A stretch of 64,000 nt of DNA from Gordionus sp. m RMFG-2023 (taxonomy: Eukaryota; Nematomorpha; Gordioida; Chordodea; Parachordodidae), in the NCBI RefSeq assembly GCF_954871325.1, contig NC_088776.1:60784954-60848953 (forward strand). The letters are read 5' to 3'. The notes under the pieces are model-generated. The model had not been told where the DNA came from and did no database searches. It saw only the letters and a program-made list of their open reading frames with translations. Shown here in pieces: positions 13,124-25,009 of the stretch. The position numbers and the translations under genes are program-made. The first letter of the stretch is position 1. Each line of letters begins with the position of its first letter.

Positions 13124-13415
13124 TTTGGCCCTCGGCAAATCACTCATATGAGACTACACGTGTGTCTCATCATTCCCTCTAAAAATTTCAATTTAATAAC
13201 ACAGGCAGAAATTAAAAAGACAAATAAATACAAAAATTTTAAAAACTTCAAATTCACTCCAGTAGTGACTTCTACTAACGGGCATTTTTCGCCCTCAACA
13301 TGTTTTTAAAAAATCTGGGTAATAAAATACGACTTTTCACAAATGAACCCATTGAATTTCTTTTTATTCGACAAAAAATTCAATGGAAATTTTTAGACAC
13401 AATTATGGTTCCATT

Positions 13416-16400
13416 TTGGGGACTCAATTATAAAATTTTATTTTTAATTATATAATTATAAATTTATAAATTATAATAAGCTTTATGTAAAAAAAAAATT
13501 AATAAAAGTTTAAAATGTTAAAAAAAAAATAAATTTATTCTTTAGATATTTGAAAATTAATGGGATGTAGTTTTCAGCTCTTTAAAAGTCCATATCTTAG
13601 CGAATAAGTGATGTAAGGAAGTAAAGTTTTATTTTTTTCTTATTCTATATACTACCAATATACAAAATTTTAAAAAATTCTGAAGTGGTCTGTTTAAATC
13701 CTTTGTTGATTTAATAAAAATTTTATACTGAAAAATATTCATATACCTAGCAAAAAATTTCAATATTTATTTTATTATTTTTTATTTTTAAATAAATTAC
13801 TTTTCGTATATAAAATTTTGTATATTTTAAATATTTTCTTATGTTTTTTACTATTTTTGTAAGTTAACTTTATATAATAGTAAATATTTAATTTTTATTT
13901 TGGGAAAATAGGAGCATTTAAAATAAATTTTACTTAAAGAATTTTATAAAACATTCCTTTAATTGATCACTTAATAAATTGGCTCTAATCTACACTAATG
14001 TAAGATATTCATATGCTTAACAAGCTCAACATAAAATATACCTTACAGCAAAAGTGAAATTGTCAACAAAGACCTTTGAATTCATTTTTTAGAATATATA
14101 TTATATATTTGTAATTGTTTCTTATTTTCTAATAAAATTTGCAGTTTATATTATAAATTTTTCATTTCATTTAAAGGTTAAATTAGTATGTTACTTATAT
14201 TATCTAAGATTGCTTCTGATTAGTTAAAAAGATAAATAAAAATAATAATTGTGATTTTAATATAGGCAATATAATATTTCAAAAGCCCATTGAAGAATTT
14301 TTAAAATTTTCAAAAAATGATGATATAAAAATAATTTCGCTTATTTAAATTATTTTACTATACTTTGATTTTCGTTAATGTTACCCAATTCTATATCAAT
14401 ATATAATATATAAAAAACATTTATTACTGCTCATATGTGTGTTTCTGTATTTAGGTAAATTTAGCTAAATTATTTTATCCTATATAATTATTATCAGCTT
14501 TCAATAGCGTAAGAGTGTATTAAAGAATAAACGGACCACGCATATATATGTTTATAAAGCATTTAAATTCGGGATAGAGATAGATTATTTGAGATATAAT
14601 ATATTTTAACAGTATTGTCAATAAACCAAAAAGTCGATAGAATTTTTCTATGAAGGGTATTAAATTAATGATTTAATTATATTTTAATTGAAACTTTTAT
14701 ATTTCAATTAAGAAATTTTTTTTAGTTCATGATTTATATATTATTTAGTAATTTATTTTTTATGAATTATCTTACATTGCTATATAAAACCATTAATAGT
14801 AATTCAATTTTTGTTCTGATAAACTTCCATTATATTGGCTTTCTTTAGTTAAACGTTTTACTACATTCGCCACTAATCTCGCTTAATTTTCTACCTAACA
14901 TATAATAAATTTTATGAATTCCTCTTTAAAAACATCAAGGGCATTGGTAACAAATTGGAATTGCATAGGCCGTGTCTGCATATTTATTATATTTAGAGTT
15001 CAAAAATAATCGCACAGTAATCCCAAGCAAATTGAAAACCAAGTTACTATAAGAGAAAATAAGACACATAGGAAATCATTTTTAAATGTGGAATTGGAGC
15101 TAGTGCCAGGTTGATAATTTGTCATATAAGTTATATATCCATGTAGAAAGATAGATAGGTATTAACTAGAACTATTTAATCTTGAAGAGATATAAGTATC
15201 AAAAGAAATAAAGGATGGGAGACAGAAATAAATTTCGCCACTTTTGCATGAAAAAGAACCCTGGAGCCAGTTAATATTTGAAATTTTATATTAATAAATT
15301 TATTCCTCAATAATAAATTTTTGTTCAGTATATTGAGACAGGTCTCATAACATATAAAATTGGCCATGTTAAAACATTTTTTAAGTAAAGTAGAATACTT
15401 TGTAGGAGGGTAATTTTACAATTTATTAAATTTTCTATTAGATTCGAATAAGTTGGTCTAATAAAAGGATTTGTATTTCACTGATTTGAAAACCATTAGG
15501 AGCATAATTATCGATGGAGTTTATTTAAGTTGGATTTCGAATTATGCAATTGATAAGAAAAGACTTTGACATTATAAGGGATAACCCTGTAATGATGAAA
15601 GATTATTAGTAATATCTGAAAATAAGATGTCATCACCAATAACGAAGTATTTAATATAAGGTTTAAAACTTGATTAAAATCTAAATAAAATATTTATCGA
15701 TATTGAATTTATTTGAAATCAAAATTTAATGTCAACTATCTACTTACAGTTTTAACGGAAATTATTTTTTATATTATTTTATAATTATTACGTTATCAGA
15801 CCATGTTATTTATATATATATTATTTTTAACATTTTAAAGTTTTGACCTCTTGTGGAAAGTTATATATAAAGATCATATATATATACTATTTTTATTTTA
15901 TAAGATTTGTAGCTTTCGAAAGAAAGTTAAATTATTATTAGGATTAAAATTCCTCAATAATATAAATCATAGAAACTATTTAAACACTTCCATCATATTT
16001 TAAAGAAGACACGGAATGATTTTGTAAAGATGATAAATTATTTGTTTCATATAATTAATTATCGATGTATTAGTATAAAATTTGCAAGGAAAGAGAAAAC
16101 AAACAGTATACCTACCAATCGAATGTTCCTCATCATATCCTTACTAAACAATAAAAGAGTCAAAAATTGTTTCCGGTCGACTATGAATGCTGACAGGATA
16201 TCTGCCCATGCATATCACTCAAATTATAAACAAGAATAAATTTTGTTCAAAAATTATATGTTTTTACAAAAGTATTTTATTAAATAAATTTAAATTGGGC
16301 AATAATTTAATTCTAACTCGAACGTTGATAATATTAAATTAATATAAAAGTTTAAAAACATGTTTTTAATATATTGGCAAAAGCACAATTTAAAACCTTT

Positions 16401-17995
16401 ATCTTCTCGTCTGATTTAATTTAAATTTAAATATTGTTATTAGGTAGATGGGCTAACATTATTAAAATAGCTAAGAATGTTATGGGGTATGTTAATATAA
16501 TTTAAAAAAAATGATTCAAGAGAATTTGATTGTATTTTAAAGATTAGGTAAAAATGTTAATAAGTTATGAGGTAGTTTGACTAATGTGGTTGATATATGA
16601 GCATAGATATTATCATATACTGCTCAACGCTCAATTTTATAATGTTATAAAAACATCGTCAATTTGGCAATAATCTGCAACTTTCATTTTAATAAATATA
16701 TGTTAGCTATTTTTAAATATTTAAATTTTTAAAAAAATTTGAATATATATTTAATAATATAAAATATCGTAAATTTAAAATTCATTAAAAAAATTTTTAT
16801 TCATCAATATTAAGGAGGTTTCTTTTCCATAAATGGGTAAGAATTTATTTATATATTTTTTGCTTTTACTAATAATTATTTTCTAAAATTTAATCAATCA
16901 TTAAAAATTTTTATATAATATAATATCATTAGTTAAAATAAAATATATAATTTTATTTATGTTATTTTATACTATTTTTCAAATTACAGATATAATAATT
17001 TTTATTCCTGATCACTTTATTATTATATAGAGTAGGATGTTTTGAATCCATATGATTATTTTTATAAATTATTACGGTTTAATTAATAATTTTCTTTTAA
17101 ATAAATGAACCTATGAAGTTAAAAGAGAATTTTCCAAACAAATATCTCTGCACTGCATATTTTCCAAATAAATATCTCTGCATATATTTTTCAAATAAAT
17201 CTTATCTAACATCTACAAATTATCTTTAATTTATTAAAATAAATGTGTTTTTACAAGATTTCAAAAATTTTCCATTAATAAATTATTTACAGGCTAAATG
17301 TAAATAGCCTATATATGTGGGGAAGAAATATGTTACTTTTATTACATTAACTTTATTATAATGCATTACTTAATATTATAAATTAATAATTAATGGTAAT
17401 ATGTTAGAGGTAATGTGTTTTTTCAGGTTAAATTATTTTATAAACTTTATATCATATTATGATCACGTTTTTAAAATCTAAAAAGCTAATAATTTTTGGA
17501 AATGTATTCCAGCATACTTAGAATACCTATCAGATCAATTCCAGACAATTTTGACGTTAAACTTTGAAAATTTATACCATAAATCTTCGGAAAAAGAATA
17601 TAAATTATAGTAAGTTCGAATGTTCATGGAAAATTATCTGAAATTTATTGGGTAGGTATTTCAAGCATTATGATTAATATTACTGGTAAAATTAGATATT
17701 CAAATAAAATAAACGCGCTCAAAAAATGGTATAGTTGAACAAACAAATACACATTCCCACTAGCTTACATATATTAAATTTTCTTATTAATTTTAATGAA
17801 TTAAAGCATTAAAAACTGATCTGGATGGCTTTGAATCAAAATAATTATCATTTGTTTTAAATTATCTAGGTTTCACAATAATAATCAAAAATTATTTTAA
17901 CAGCATTTTCTAGATCAGGAATTAGGATCCCTTAGTAATTTGCAAATAATAATTAAACTCATAGCTCCTAGATATAAAAACATTACATGTAATCA
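13416..17995. other. AT-rich intergenic DNA
   Basis: No supportable gene. A patch at 15,480-15,660 is less AT-rich, with one open stretch (RSIIIDGVYLSWISNYAIDK) that I do not recognise. If gene 1 at 19.6-20.9 kb continues on the minus strand, its further micro-exons would lie here, but none stands out. Confidence 0.4.
17131..17210. repeat. Short tandem repeat, about 2.5 units of about 30 bp
   Basis: TTTCCAAACAAATATCTCTG at 17,131 recurs as TTTCCAAATAAATATCTCTG at 17,161, with a decayed third copy after 17,187. Confidence 0.7.
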
Positions 17996-18003
17996 TTTTG
18001 AGA

Positions 18004-18418
18004 CATCGTCTACATGAATGGGAGGGGTATTTCATCCAAATTTTTTGAGGGGCGTATGATTTAAGGGTGGTATCTTAGGGGTAGGATAAATATATGGTTG
18101 TTATCAATTAAATTTTTAGAAAAAATATGGCAAAATATATTCCTGTAAAATTAATATTTTTATTATACACCTGATAGCAAAATATCAACTAAATTATGGC
18201 ACCAAAATCATAGGCATTATTTTACAAATAATACTATTTCTTGATCATTTTTTGCTTTTTATAGTTTTATAAAGGGTCAAATGTCAGTAATTTATACAAT
18301 ATCCTATAATAATATATTAATTGTAAATAAAGCCTTTAATTGCATTCATGTAAAAAATAATCTTTTACATTCAAAATATTATGATAGTTTGCAGCCAGTG
18401 ACTATCAAGTAGACGCTG
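18004..18418 (+). mobile_element. hAT-like MITE (CAGCGTCTACATGA family, copy 2)
   Basis: This copy is collinear with the MITE at 11,035-11,474. It starts CATCGTCTACATGA and ends ATCAAGTAGACGCTG, and shares the internal GGGAGGGGTA, TTTTTTGAGGGG, ATTAATATTTTTATTATA and TTTGCAGCCAGTGA blocks. The flanking octamers (TTTTGAGA and TTTAGAGT) match only partly. Together the two copies define the family and its ends. Confidence 0.75.
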
Positions 18419-19615
18419 TTTAGAGTTAAATTTAAAAATATATATAAATTAAATTAATTAAAAATATAATTTTTTAGGCCAACAATATTTTTTTCCATTA
18501 TATAAACACAATTTCCTTTTTTACAAACTTTTATGTTTTCATGAATTATTTATGGTTATTTTAAATTTTCCTTTCATTTTAGAATAAATCAATTCATATA
18601 TTTTTCCAAAAAAAATTTAAAAATTTATATATTAATTTTAAATTTATATCATTTTATATTTTTTTTTTTTTGAGATAATATTCTATTTATTATGTTATGA
18701 TATAATATATAATAATTTGTTGCCTTTTCTCAATATAAATTTGTATTTTAATAAAAATCATATTTTATTATAAAATAGCGTATAATTTATACATCAGGAG
18801 AGCAATTTAAGATCCACAGGAAAACATAATCAATTTAAACGAAGTAGCTTCCAAGAATAGGGTAAATTTATTTATTATTTTTAGTTAAAAAAATAAATAA
18901 GGAAAGAAAAATATTATTTTCGGTATAAATTTTGCAAAATAGCGGTAAAAAATTTATTTCTCTTTAGATAATATATATTCATATTCTAAACCGCTATTCT
19001 TGGTATATATGAAATAAACAAATTAAATTTTTTTTAAATGTCACATATGAGGAAATTTTCTTGTTACTTTATTTTCATATTATATATTATTATTATAAAA
19101 ATTGTTTAATATATATTATAATTAATTTTATATATTAATTTATATATGAATTATTAAACAATAGATAATTATTTTTATATTATATTTTCTATTAAAATTT
19201 TATATATTGCAATTTTTATTTATATGCGATTTGAATTAAAATTAAATTTTAAAATAATAAAATATTTAATTAAAATCATTATAAAAACCTATTAAAATAA
19301 AGATTATTTCTTTTGTAAATGACTCTTATTTTAAAGATATTCTATTTTAATCGGTGAGCAGTCTATATTTATACAGGTCTATTATGATATATAGGAAAAT
19401 ATAAAATTTGTTTTGCTCTCATTAACCTATAAATTAATAAAATTTAATATTAAAATTAAAATTTAGTTTTTTATAATATGCCATAAATTAAAAAAAACAT
19501 CTATTTTTATTCATATTATTTTTTTGTCTGCTTTATAAACTGACTAGTTATTGTTAATTATTATTTGTGATTTCACCTTGAATTAATATATTTTAAAGTT
19601 GTGCATAATATTTAC
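18419..19615. other. AT-rich DNA, possible intron of gene 1
   Basis: Mostly A/T runs. A near-inverted pair, CCAAGAATAG at about 18,851 and CTATTCTTGG at about 18,993, could form a hairpin. No further micro-exon is convincing. Confidence 0.4.
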
Positions 19616-19636
19616 TTCGTGATTCGCCCCAGTTCA
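19616..19636 (-). CDS. Gene 1, candidate micro-exon 4 (21 nt)
   Basis: On the minus strand a 21-nt segment is bounded by an AG acceptor (...CAAATTAAG) and a GT donor (GTAAAT). Read in the phase fixed by exon 1 (two bases, six codons, one base) it encodes NWGESR without a stop. It is conspicuously GC-rich in an AT-rich background, which argues against chance. It lies 367 nt downstream of micro-exon 3. No counterpart exists near gene 2, because the duplicated block ends at about 19,890. Splicing is predicted only. Confidence 0.5.
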
Positions 19637-20002
19637 CTTAATTTGATATAATGAAAAATAACAACACAAACTGATTAATCTAACAAAAATATATTTAAAA
19701 TTCAAAATGAATAATTTTTTTCAGATATAAATAAGAGTTAAATTATTTTCGCTTTTAATAGAATTAAAAATTTAATCAAAATTTTTTTTAAAAATATATA
19801 ACATAAGATATTATGCGCAATAATAAAATATTTACTAATAAAAGATATTTTACAAAAAAAATATTTAAAATTTTATGTAAAATTTGATCAATCTAGTTTG
19901 ATCATTGTAAAAAATCTTCAGATGTTAAAATTCTATAAAAAAAATTTAATTTAAAGTGAATTTAAAAACATAGATTAATGTTAATCATTTTTCTTTTCTT
20001 AC

Positions 20003-20029
20003 TTATTTCGCGGGCCTTCTTTTTGACTT
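20003..20029 (-). CDS. Gene 1, candidate micro-exon 3 (27 or 24 nt)
   Basis: The donor is GTAAGA and the acceptor follows a run of seven T's (TTTTTTTGATAAAG). In phase 1 the 27-nt exon reads VKKKAREI plus split codons. The acceptor is of NAGNAG type (AAGAAG), so a 24-nt form starting three bases later would keep the phase and drop one codon. In the paralogous block (about 57,850) the matching sequence survives but the donor GT is gone. The GC-rich core GGCCCGCG stands out. A basic peptide would result. Confidence 0.5.
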   Translation of the reverse strand, partial: KSKRRPAK

Positions 20030-20170
20030 CTTTATCAAAAAAATGTCATATAAAATTTTCTTAGTATTTAAAATTATTTTCCGACTAATTTATAATTATA
20101 ATGTTCAAAATAGAGGGGTTAATAATGAATAGAAGAATATAACTTATATATTTTTAATTTAAAATTTTAC

Positions 20171-20191
20171 CTTCTTTAACTACAATAAATT
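20171..20191 (-). CDS. Gene 1, candidate micro-exon 2 (21 nt)
   Basis: A 21-nt segment has an AG acceptor after TTTTTTTTA and a GTAAAA donor. In phase 1 it encodes FIVVKE; the split codon formed with the last base of exon 1 (G + AA) is glutamate. The paralogous site at 58,038-58,058 has the same length and donor but AA in place of the AG acceptor. A similar 21-nt unit with an in-frame stop lies at 48,549-48,569. Splicing is predicted, not observed. Confidence 0.5.
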
Positions 20192-20878
20192 CTTAAAAAA
20201 AATATGTATTAAAGGTTAATTAGATATTTATTATTATCCGAATGCTTTGTTCATCATTAGAATAATTTTTAAATTGTATTTTTAACATTCCAGGAGTCTA
20301 GAAAAAATATTCCAGGTTAATTTTTGATAATTAAAATAAATTCATTTTGTTTTTTATATTGATCCAAGATATTTTATTATAATATGGTTATCCATTACAC
20401 AATCATAAACCTAAATTTTATATTAAATTTTTTTATATCATATTAACATTACATTTTTTTGATATCAATTTGTATTTTTATTTTACATAATTAGTTATTT
20501 ATTTAGTGTTAAAAAAGATAAAAAGGAAAATTATTTTAGTTAAAAAAAAGAAAAGTAATAAAATATGTCTTACTCTATATAATAGAGAATTCTATCTAAA
20601 TACATCAATTATATATATAAATTTTTACTATCATCTGTCGCTAAATATAAAATATATATTTAATATAAAGACATGGTTTATTATGATTAAAATATTTAGA
20701 AAAAATCTAGGGTTATTAAAGTAAAATTGATATGATTGTTAAAAGATATTTTTAGCAATATCGTATTTTAATTGTAATAAGTTTGACATAACAATATCTG
20801 CCAAAATTATAATTATTGGAACATATTTGTTCAAATACAAAATAATACACAAAATAAAATTATATTATATTTACTTAC

Positions 20879-20924
20879 CAGTAAAGCCAAGAAAAGCCAT
20901 GAAAAACATGAACAAAATCTTCAT
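20879..20924 (-). CDS. Gene 1, first coding exon: signal peptide of a putative secreted micro-exon protein
   Basis: The exon starts ATG and encodes MKILFMFFMAFLGFT plus the first base of the next codon, then a consensus donor GTAAGT. A lysine after the methionine followed by thirteen mostly hydrophobic residues is a short secretion leader. A TATA-like sequence lies about 95 bp upstream. The paralogue at 58,373-58,430 encodes MKKNITILFMLSMYLFGFT with the same donor position, so this exon has been kept in frame in both copies while the surrounding DNA diverged. The exon ends in phase 1, matching the micro-exons downstream on the minus strand. The mature product is unknown. By analogy with aphid bicycle genes or schistosome MEGs it could be a secreted effector, which is inference. 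I see no homologue by name. Confidence 0.6.
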
Positions 20925-21943
20925 TTTGAATAAATTTTATTCAGCGAATTTTAATTAAAAAATTTTGAAAATTAAAATTTAGATAATTTTTTTAATAAAG
21001 TTTGAATTTCTGCCCATATATAATATTAGGAATTATTCTTTAATTACTTTTATTAATTTATTTATTTTATTATAAATTTTCATAAAATTTGATTAATAAA
21101 TAATAAAGCAAATAAATTTGAAATTTTATAAATTAATTAAAAAAATTAAACGAAATTATTGTATTTGTTTAATAAAAGGCAAATAAATCAAATTGAAGAT
21201 GAGTTCATTCGATAATAAAATATATTAAAAAAATTTTTTACACTATTTTTATTTTAGTCAGCCCCATAATTGGAATCTTGGCAAATTGATTTAATAATAC
21301 AATTAAAAGTAAATGTAAATAAATTAGCCAATATTAGATAAATTAGTTTCGTTTACTGCAATTTATCTATATTCTACAATCAATGCAATCAATAATATTA
21401 TTAACAATATATATAAAAGTGATTTTGGTCTTTTATTTCTATAATATTAAGTTATAATGGCTCATTTATTTTTAACCAAAATTATATAATTCTTAACAGA
21501 ATATGCTTTATTTTTATAAGGCAACATCCATAAAAGTAGTTTCTACGATCCATTATATATCTTATAAATATTTTAATAAAAGTTTTTTATTCATCAAATA
21601 GCAATTTAGCTTAAACTAGATGATAATGAATGATACTTATATGAATTACTTAACTTACATTTGACCATAGCCCAATTGAGTGGGTAATAATATATAAAGA
21701 TAATCCACTTACTTAACAACCACCCAAATGTAATAGAATTCAATATAACCCATAATGTAGCTTTGTTGGATTGTGATAGATTCGAAAGCATTAAAACATA
21801 AAAAATCAATAAGGCTAAACCTATACATAATCTTCGAACAAAGAGGAGCCTTTGCAAAAAAATAGACTGAAAAGACTAATGAAAAATAACTTGAGGCAAC
21901 AAAAAAAAGTGGGAAAAAGAGGGAAAACTCCGTATTTTAATGA
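20925..21943. other. 5' flank of gene 1, left part of the duplicated block
   Basis: Collinear with 58,431-59,590. It holds the gene 1 leader, A/T-rich flank, and from 21,840 an A/G-rich purine stretch that is cut by the palindromic hAT element. About 70 bp present in copy 2 (around 59,330-59,400) are missing here. Open frames do not match between the copies, so I support no gene on the plus strand. Confidence 0.5.
21012..21026 (-). promoter_or_regulatory. Possible TATA box of gene 1
   Basis: The minus strand reads TATTATATATGGGCAG about 90-100 bp before the ATG. The aligned position of gene 2 (58,530-58,545) also carries a TATATAATAAAT sequence. In DNA this AT-rich the call is weak and rests on position and conservation. 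Confidence 0.25.
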
Positions 21944-21989
21944 GGAAAGAATAGTGTTGTTAATCGGCTTAGCCGAGTCGGCTCGAACA

Positions 21990-22530
21990 GAGCTCACCCA
22001 AATTTTGGGTCGTTTTTTTCGACTCCAACTCAAAGTTTTGGTCGTTTTTTACGACTTCGACCAGAGTTCAAGCCGAAAAAAACGACTTCGACCCAAAATA
22101 TGGGTCGTTTTTTTCGACTCCGACCCAAGTCCAAGCCGAAAAAAACGACCTCGACCCAAAATATGGGTCGTTTTTTACGACTCCGACTCAAAATTTGGGT
22201 CGTATTTTTCGACTCAAACTTGAAATTTGGGTCGTATTTTTCGACTTAAACTTGAAGTTTGGGTCATATTTTTCGACTCAAACTTGAAGTTTGGGTCGTA
22301 TTTTTCGACTAAAACTTGAAGTTTGGGTCGTATTTTTTGGCTCAAACTTGAAGTTTGGGTCGTATTTTTCGACTCCAACTCAAAGTTTGGGTCGTTTTTC
22401 TGACTCAGACTCAAACATCGGGTCGTTTTATTCAATCCGACCCAAAATATGGATCTTTCTTTTTAAAGACGACTTAAAGTTAGGGTTGCTTTTTTTCACC
22501 CCTAACCCAATATCTAGATCATTTTTTTCG
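21990..22530 (+). repeat. GGGTCGTATTTTTCGACT repeats, left arm
   Basis: About a dozen units of roughly 38-39 bp carry GGGTCG, an A/T run and CGACT, for example TTTGGGTCGTATTTTTCGAC. Each unit contains an inverted GTCG...CGAC pair, so single units can fold. The same units recur inverted at 25,010-25,510. Confidence 0.85.
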
Positions 22531-22650
22531 ACCAAAAGTCAAATAACATTTAGTATATATTAATATTATAGGCGGGAAAGTTACTTAAAGCTTCTTTAAA
22601 TTATAATGCTCTGATTAACTATTCATCATAGTTATATTTTAAAATTTTTA

Positions 22651-23853
22651 AGTGATGTACTATAGAAAAGTGCCATTTGTCATGATAATTATTTTTGAAC
22701 TTTTTTAAATGAAATAGATAAAAATATATATTGTAGACATGTTAAATCAAAATTTCAGTGATGATGTACCATGATAAGTGGTAATTGTCATAATCGCTAT
22801 TTTTGAACTTTTTTGAGTTTTTTTAAAGCAAATTGCTAAAAATATATATTCTAAACATGTTAAATTAAAAATTCAGTGAGGATGTATCATAGATAGGTGA
22901 CAATTGTCATAATCGCTATTTTTTAACTTTTTCAAATTTTTTTAAAGGAAACATCTTAAAATATATATTCTAAACATGTTAAATTTAAAATTCAGTGAGG
23001 ATGTATCATATATAGGTGACAATTGTCATAATCGCTATTTTTGAACTTTTTCAAATTTTTTTAAAGGAAATATCTAAAAATATATATTCTAAACATGTTA
23101 AATTAAAAATTCAGTGAGGATGTATCATAGATAGGTGACAATTGTCATAATCGCTATTTTTGAACTTTTTCAAATTTTTTTAAAGGAAATAGCTAAAAAT
23201 ATATATTCTAAACATGTTAAATTAAAATTTCAGTGAGGATGTATCATAGAAAGGTGACAATTGTCATAATCGCTATTTTTAAACTTTTTCAAATTTTTTT
23301 AAAGGAAATATCTAAAAATATATATTCTAAACATGTTAAATTAAAAATTCAGTGAGGATGTATCATAGATAGGTGACAATTGTCATAATCGCTATTTTTG
23401 AACTTTTTCAAATTTTTTTAAAGGAAATAGCTAAAAATATATATTGTAAAGATGTTAAAATAAAATTTCAGTGAAGATGTACCATAGAAAAGTGACAATT
23501 GTCATAATCGCTATTTTTGAACTTTTTTCAATTATTTTAAAGGAAATAGCAAAAAATATATATTCTAAAAATGTTAAATTAAAAATTCAGTGAGGATGTA
23601 TCATAGATATGTGACAATTGTCATAATCGCTATTTTTGAACTTTTTCAAATTTTTTTAAAGGAAACATCTTAAAATATATATTCTAAACATATTAAATTT
23701 AAAATTCAGTGAGGATGTATCATATATAGATGACAATTGTCATAATCGCTATTTTTGAACTTTTTCAAATTTTTTTAAAGGAAATATCTAAAATTATATA
23801 TTCTAAACATGTTAAATTAAAAATTCAGTGAGGATGTATCATAGATAGGTGAC
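22651..23853 (+). repeat. 119-bp satellite-like array, left arm (about 10 units)
   Basis: The unit carries CAGTGAGGATGTATCATAG, then TGACAATTGTCA (a perfect 12-bp palindrome), TAATCGCTATTTTTGAAC and TATATATTCTAAACATGTTA. Unit ends fall about 119 bp apart. Outer units are most diverged and inner units most alike. Confidence 0.85.
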
Positions 23854-24890
23854 TTTAACATGTTTAGAATATATATTTTTAGCTATCTCCTTTAAAAAAA
23901 TTTGAAAAAGTTCAAAAATAGCGATTATGACAATTGTCACCTATCTATGATACATCCTCACTGAATTTTAAATTTAACATGTTTAGAATATATATTTTTA
24001 GATATTTCCTTTAAAAAAAGTTCAAAAATAGCGATTATGACAATTGTCACCTATCTATTAAACATCCTCACTGAAATTTTAATTTAACATGTTTAGAATA
24101 TATATTTTTAGCTATTTCCTTTAAAAAAATTTGAAAAAGTTCAAAAATAGCGATTTTGACAATTGTCACCTATCTATGATACATCCTCACTAAATTTTTA
24201 ATTTAACATGTTTAGAATATATATTTTTAGATATTTCCTTTAAAAAAATTTCAAAAATTTTAAAAATAGCGATTATGACAATTGTCACCTATATATGATA
24301 CATCCTCACTGAATTTTAAATTTAACATGTTTAGAATATATATTTTTAGATATTTCCTCTAAAAAAATTTGAAAAAGTTCAAAAATAGCGATTATGACAA
24401 TTGTCACCTATCTATGATACATCCTCACTGAATTTTTAATTTAACATGTTTAGAATATATATTTTTAGATATTTCCTTTAAAAAAATTTAAAAAAGTTCA
24501 AAAATAGCGATTATGACAATTGTCACCTATCTATGATACATCCTCACTGAATTTTTAATTTAACATGTTTAGAATATATATTTTTAGTGATTTCCTTTAA
24601 AAAAATTTGAAAAAGTTAAAAAATAGCGATTATGACAATTGTCACCTATCTATGATACATCCTCACTGAATTTTTAATTTAACATGTTTAGAATATATAT
24701 TTTTAGCAATTTGCTTTAAAAAAACTCAAAAAAGTTCAAAAATAGCGATTATGACAATTACCACTTATCTATGGTACATCATCACTGAAATTTTGATTTA
24801 ACATGTCTACAATATATATTTTTATCTATTTCATTTAAAAAAGTTCAAAAATAATTATCATGACAAATGGCACTTTTCTATGGTACATCA
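23854..24890 (-). repeat. 119-bp satellite-like array, right arm (about 9 inverted units)
   Basis: The same unit in reverse orientation begins immediately after the left array with TTTAACATGTTTAGAATATA. The switch falls within a unit, with no spacer. The right arm is about 210 bp shorter than the left. Confidence 0.85.
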
Positions 24891-25009
24891 CTTAAAAATT
24901 TTAAAATATAACTATGATGAATAGTTAATCAGAGCATTATAATTTAAAGAAGCTTTAAGTAACTTTCCCGCCTATAATATTAATATATACTAAATGTTAT
25001 TTGATTTTT

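Larger units (their letters stand above)
10570..13415 (+). pseudogene. Non-LTR retrotransposon (LINE) reverse transcriptase, 5'-truncated and broken
   Basis: Conserved pieces run in order through several frames. They are QGDIGGAIKLISSD (about 10,765), SAGGLDGFRPSYFQYL (10,945), FGARLIALSKPDGGTRP (11,555), LDFKNVFNS (motif A, about 11,780), EGIQQGDPLGPLLF (motif B, 11,928), LWYLDDE (catalytic YxDD, 12,024), LILNINKTELCF (12,125) and the C-terminal GRYQRHSAVNHIINRSL (12,970) and NKYKNF (13,225). This protein copies its own RNA into DNA at the target site. No endonuclease domain is visible, as expected of 5' truncation. Multiple stops and frameshifts make it inactive. The catalytic aspartates are still readable, so decay is moderate. 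The clade is uncertain; it is clearly not the RTE element at 34.7 kb. Confidence 0.85.

Noticed and set aside
16145-16180. A 36-nt minus-strand segment with AG and GTAAGG flanks, open in phase 1
   Set aside because: The acceptor has no pyrimidine tract, there is no family relative, and AG-N-GT spacing of this kind is common by chance in 64 kb of AT-rich sequence.
20506-20724. 72-codon plus-strand lysine/isoleucine frame
   Set aside because: Lies antisense in the first intron of gene 1, with composition typical of A-rich DNA and no match in copy 2.
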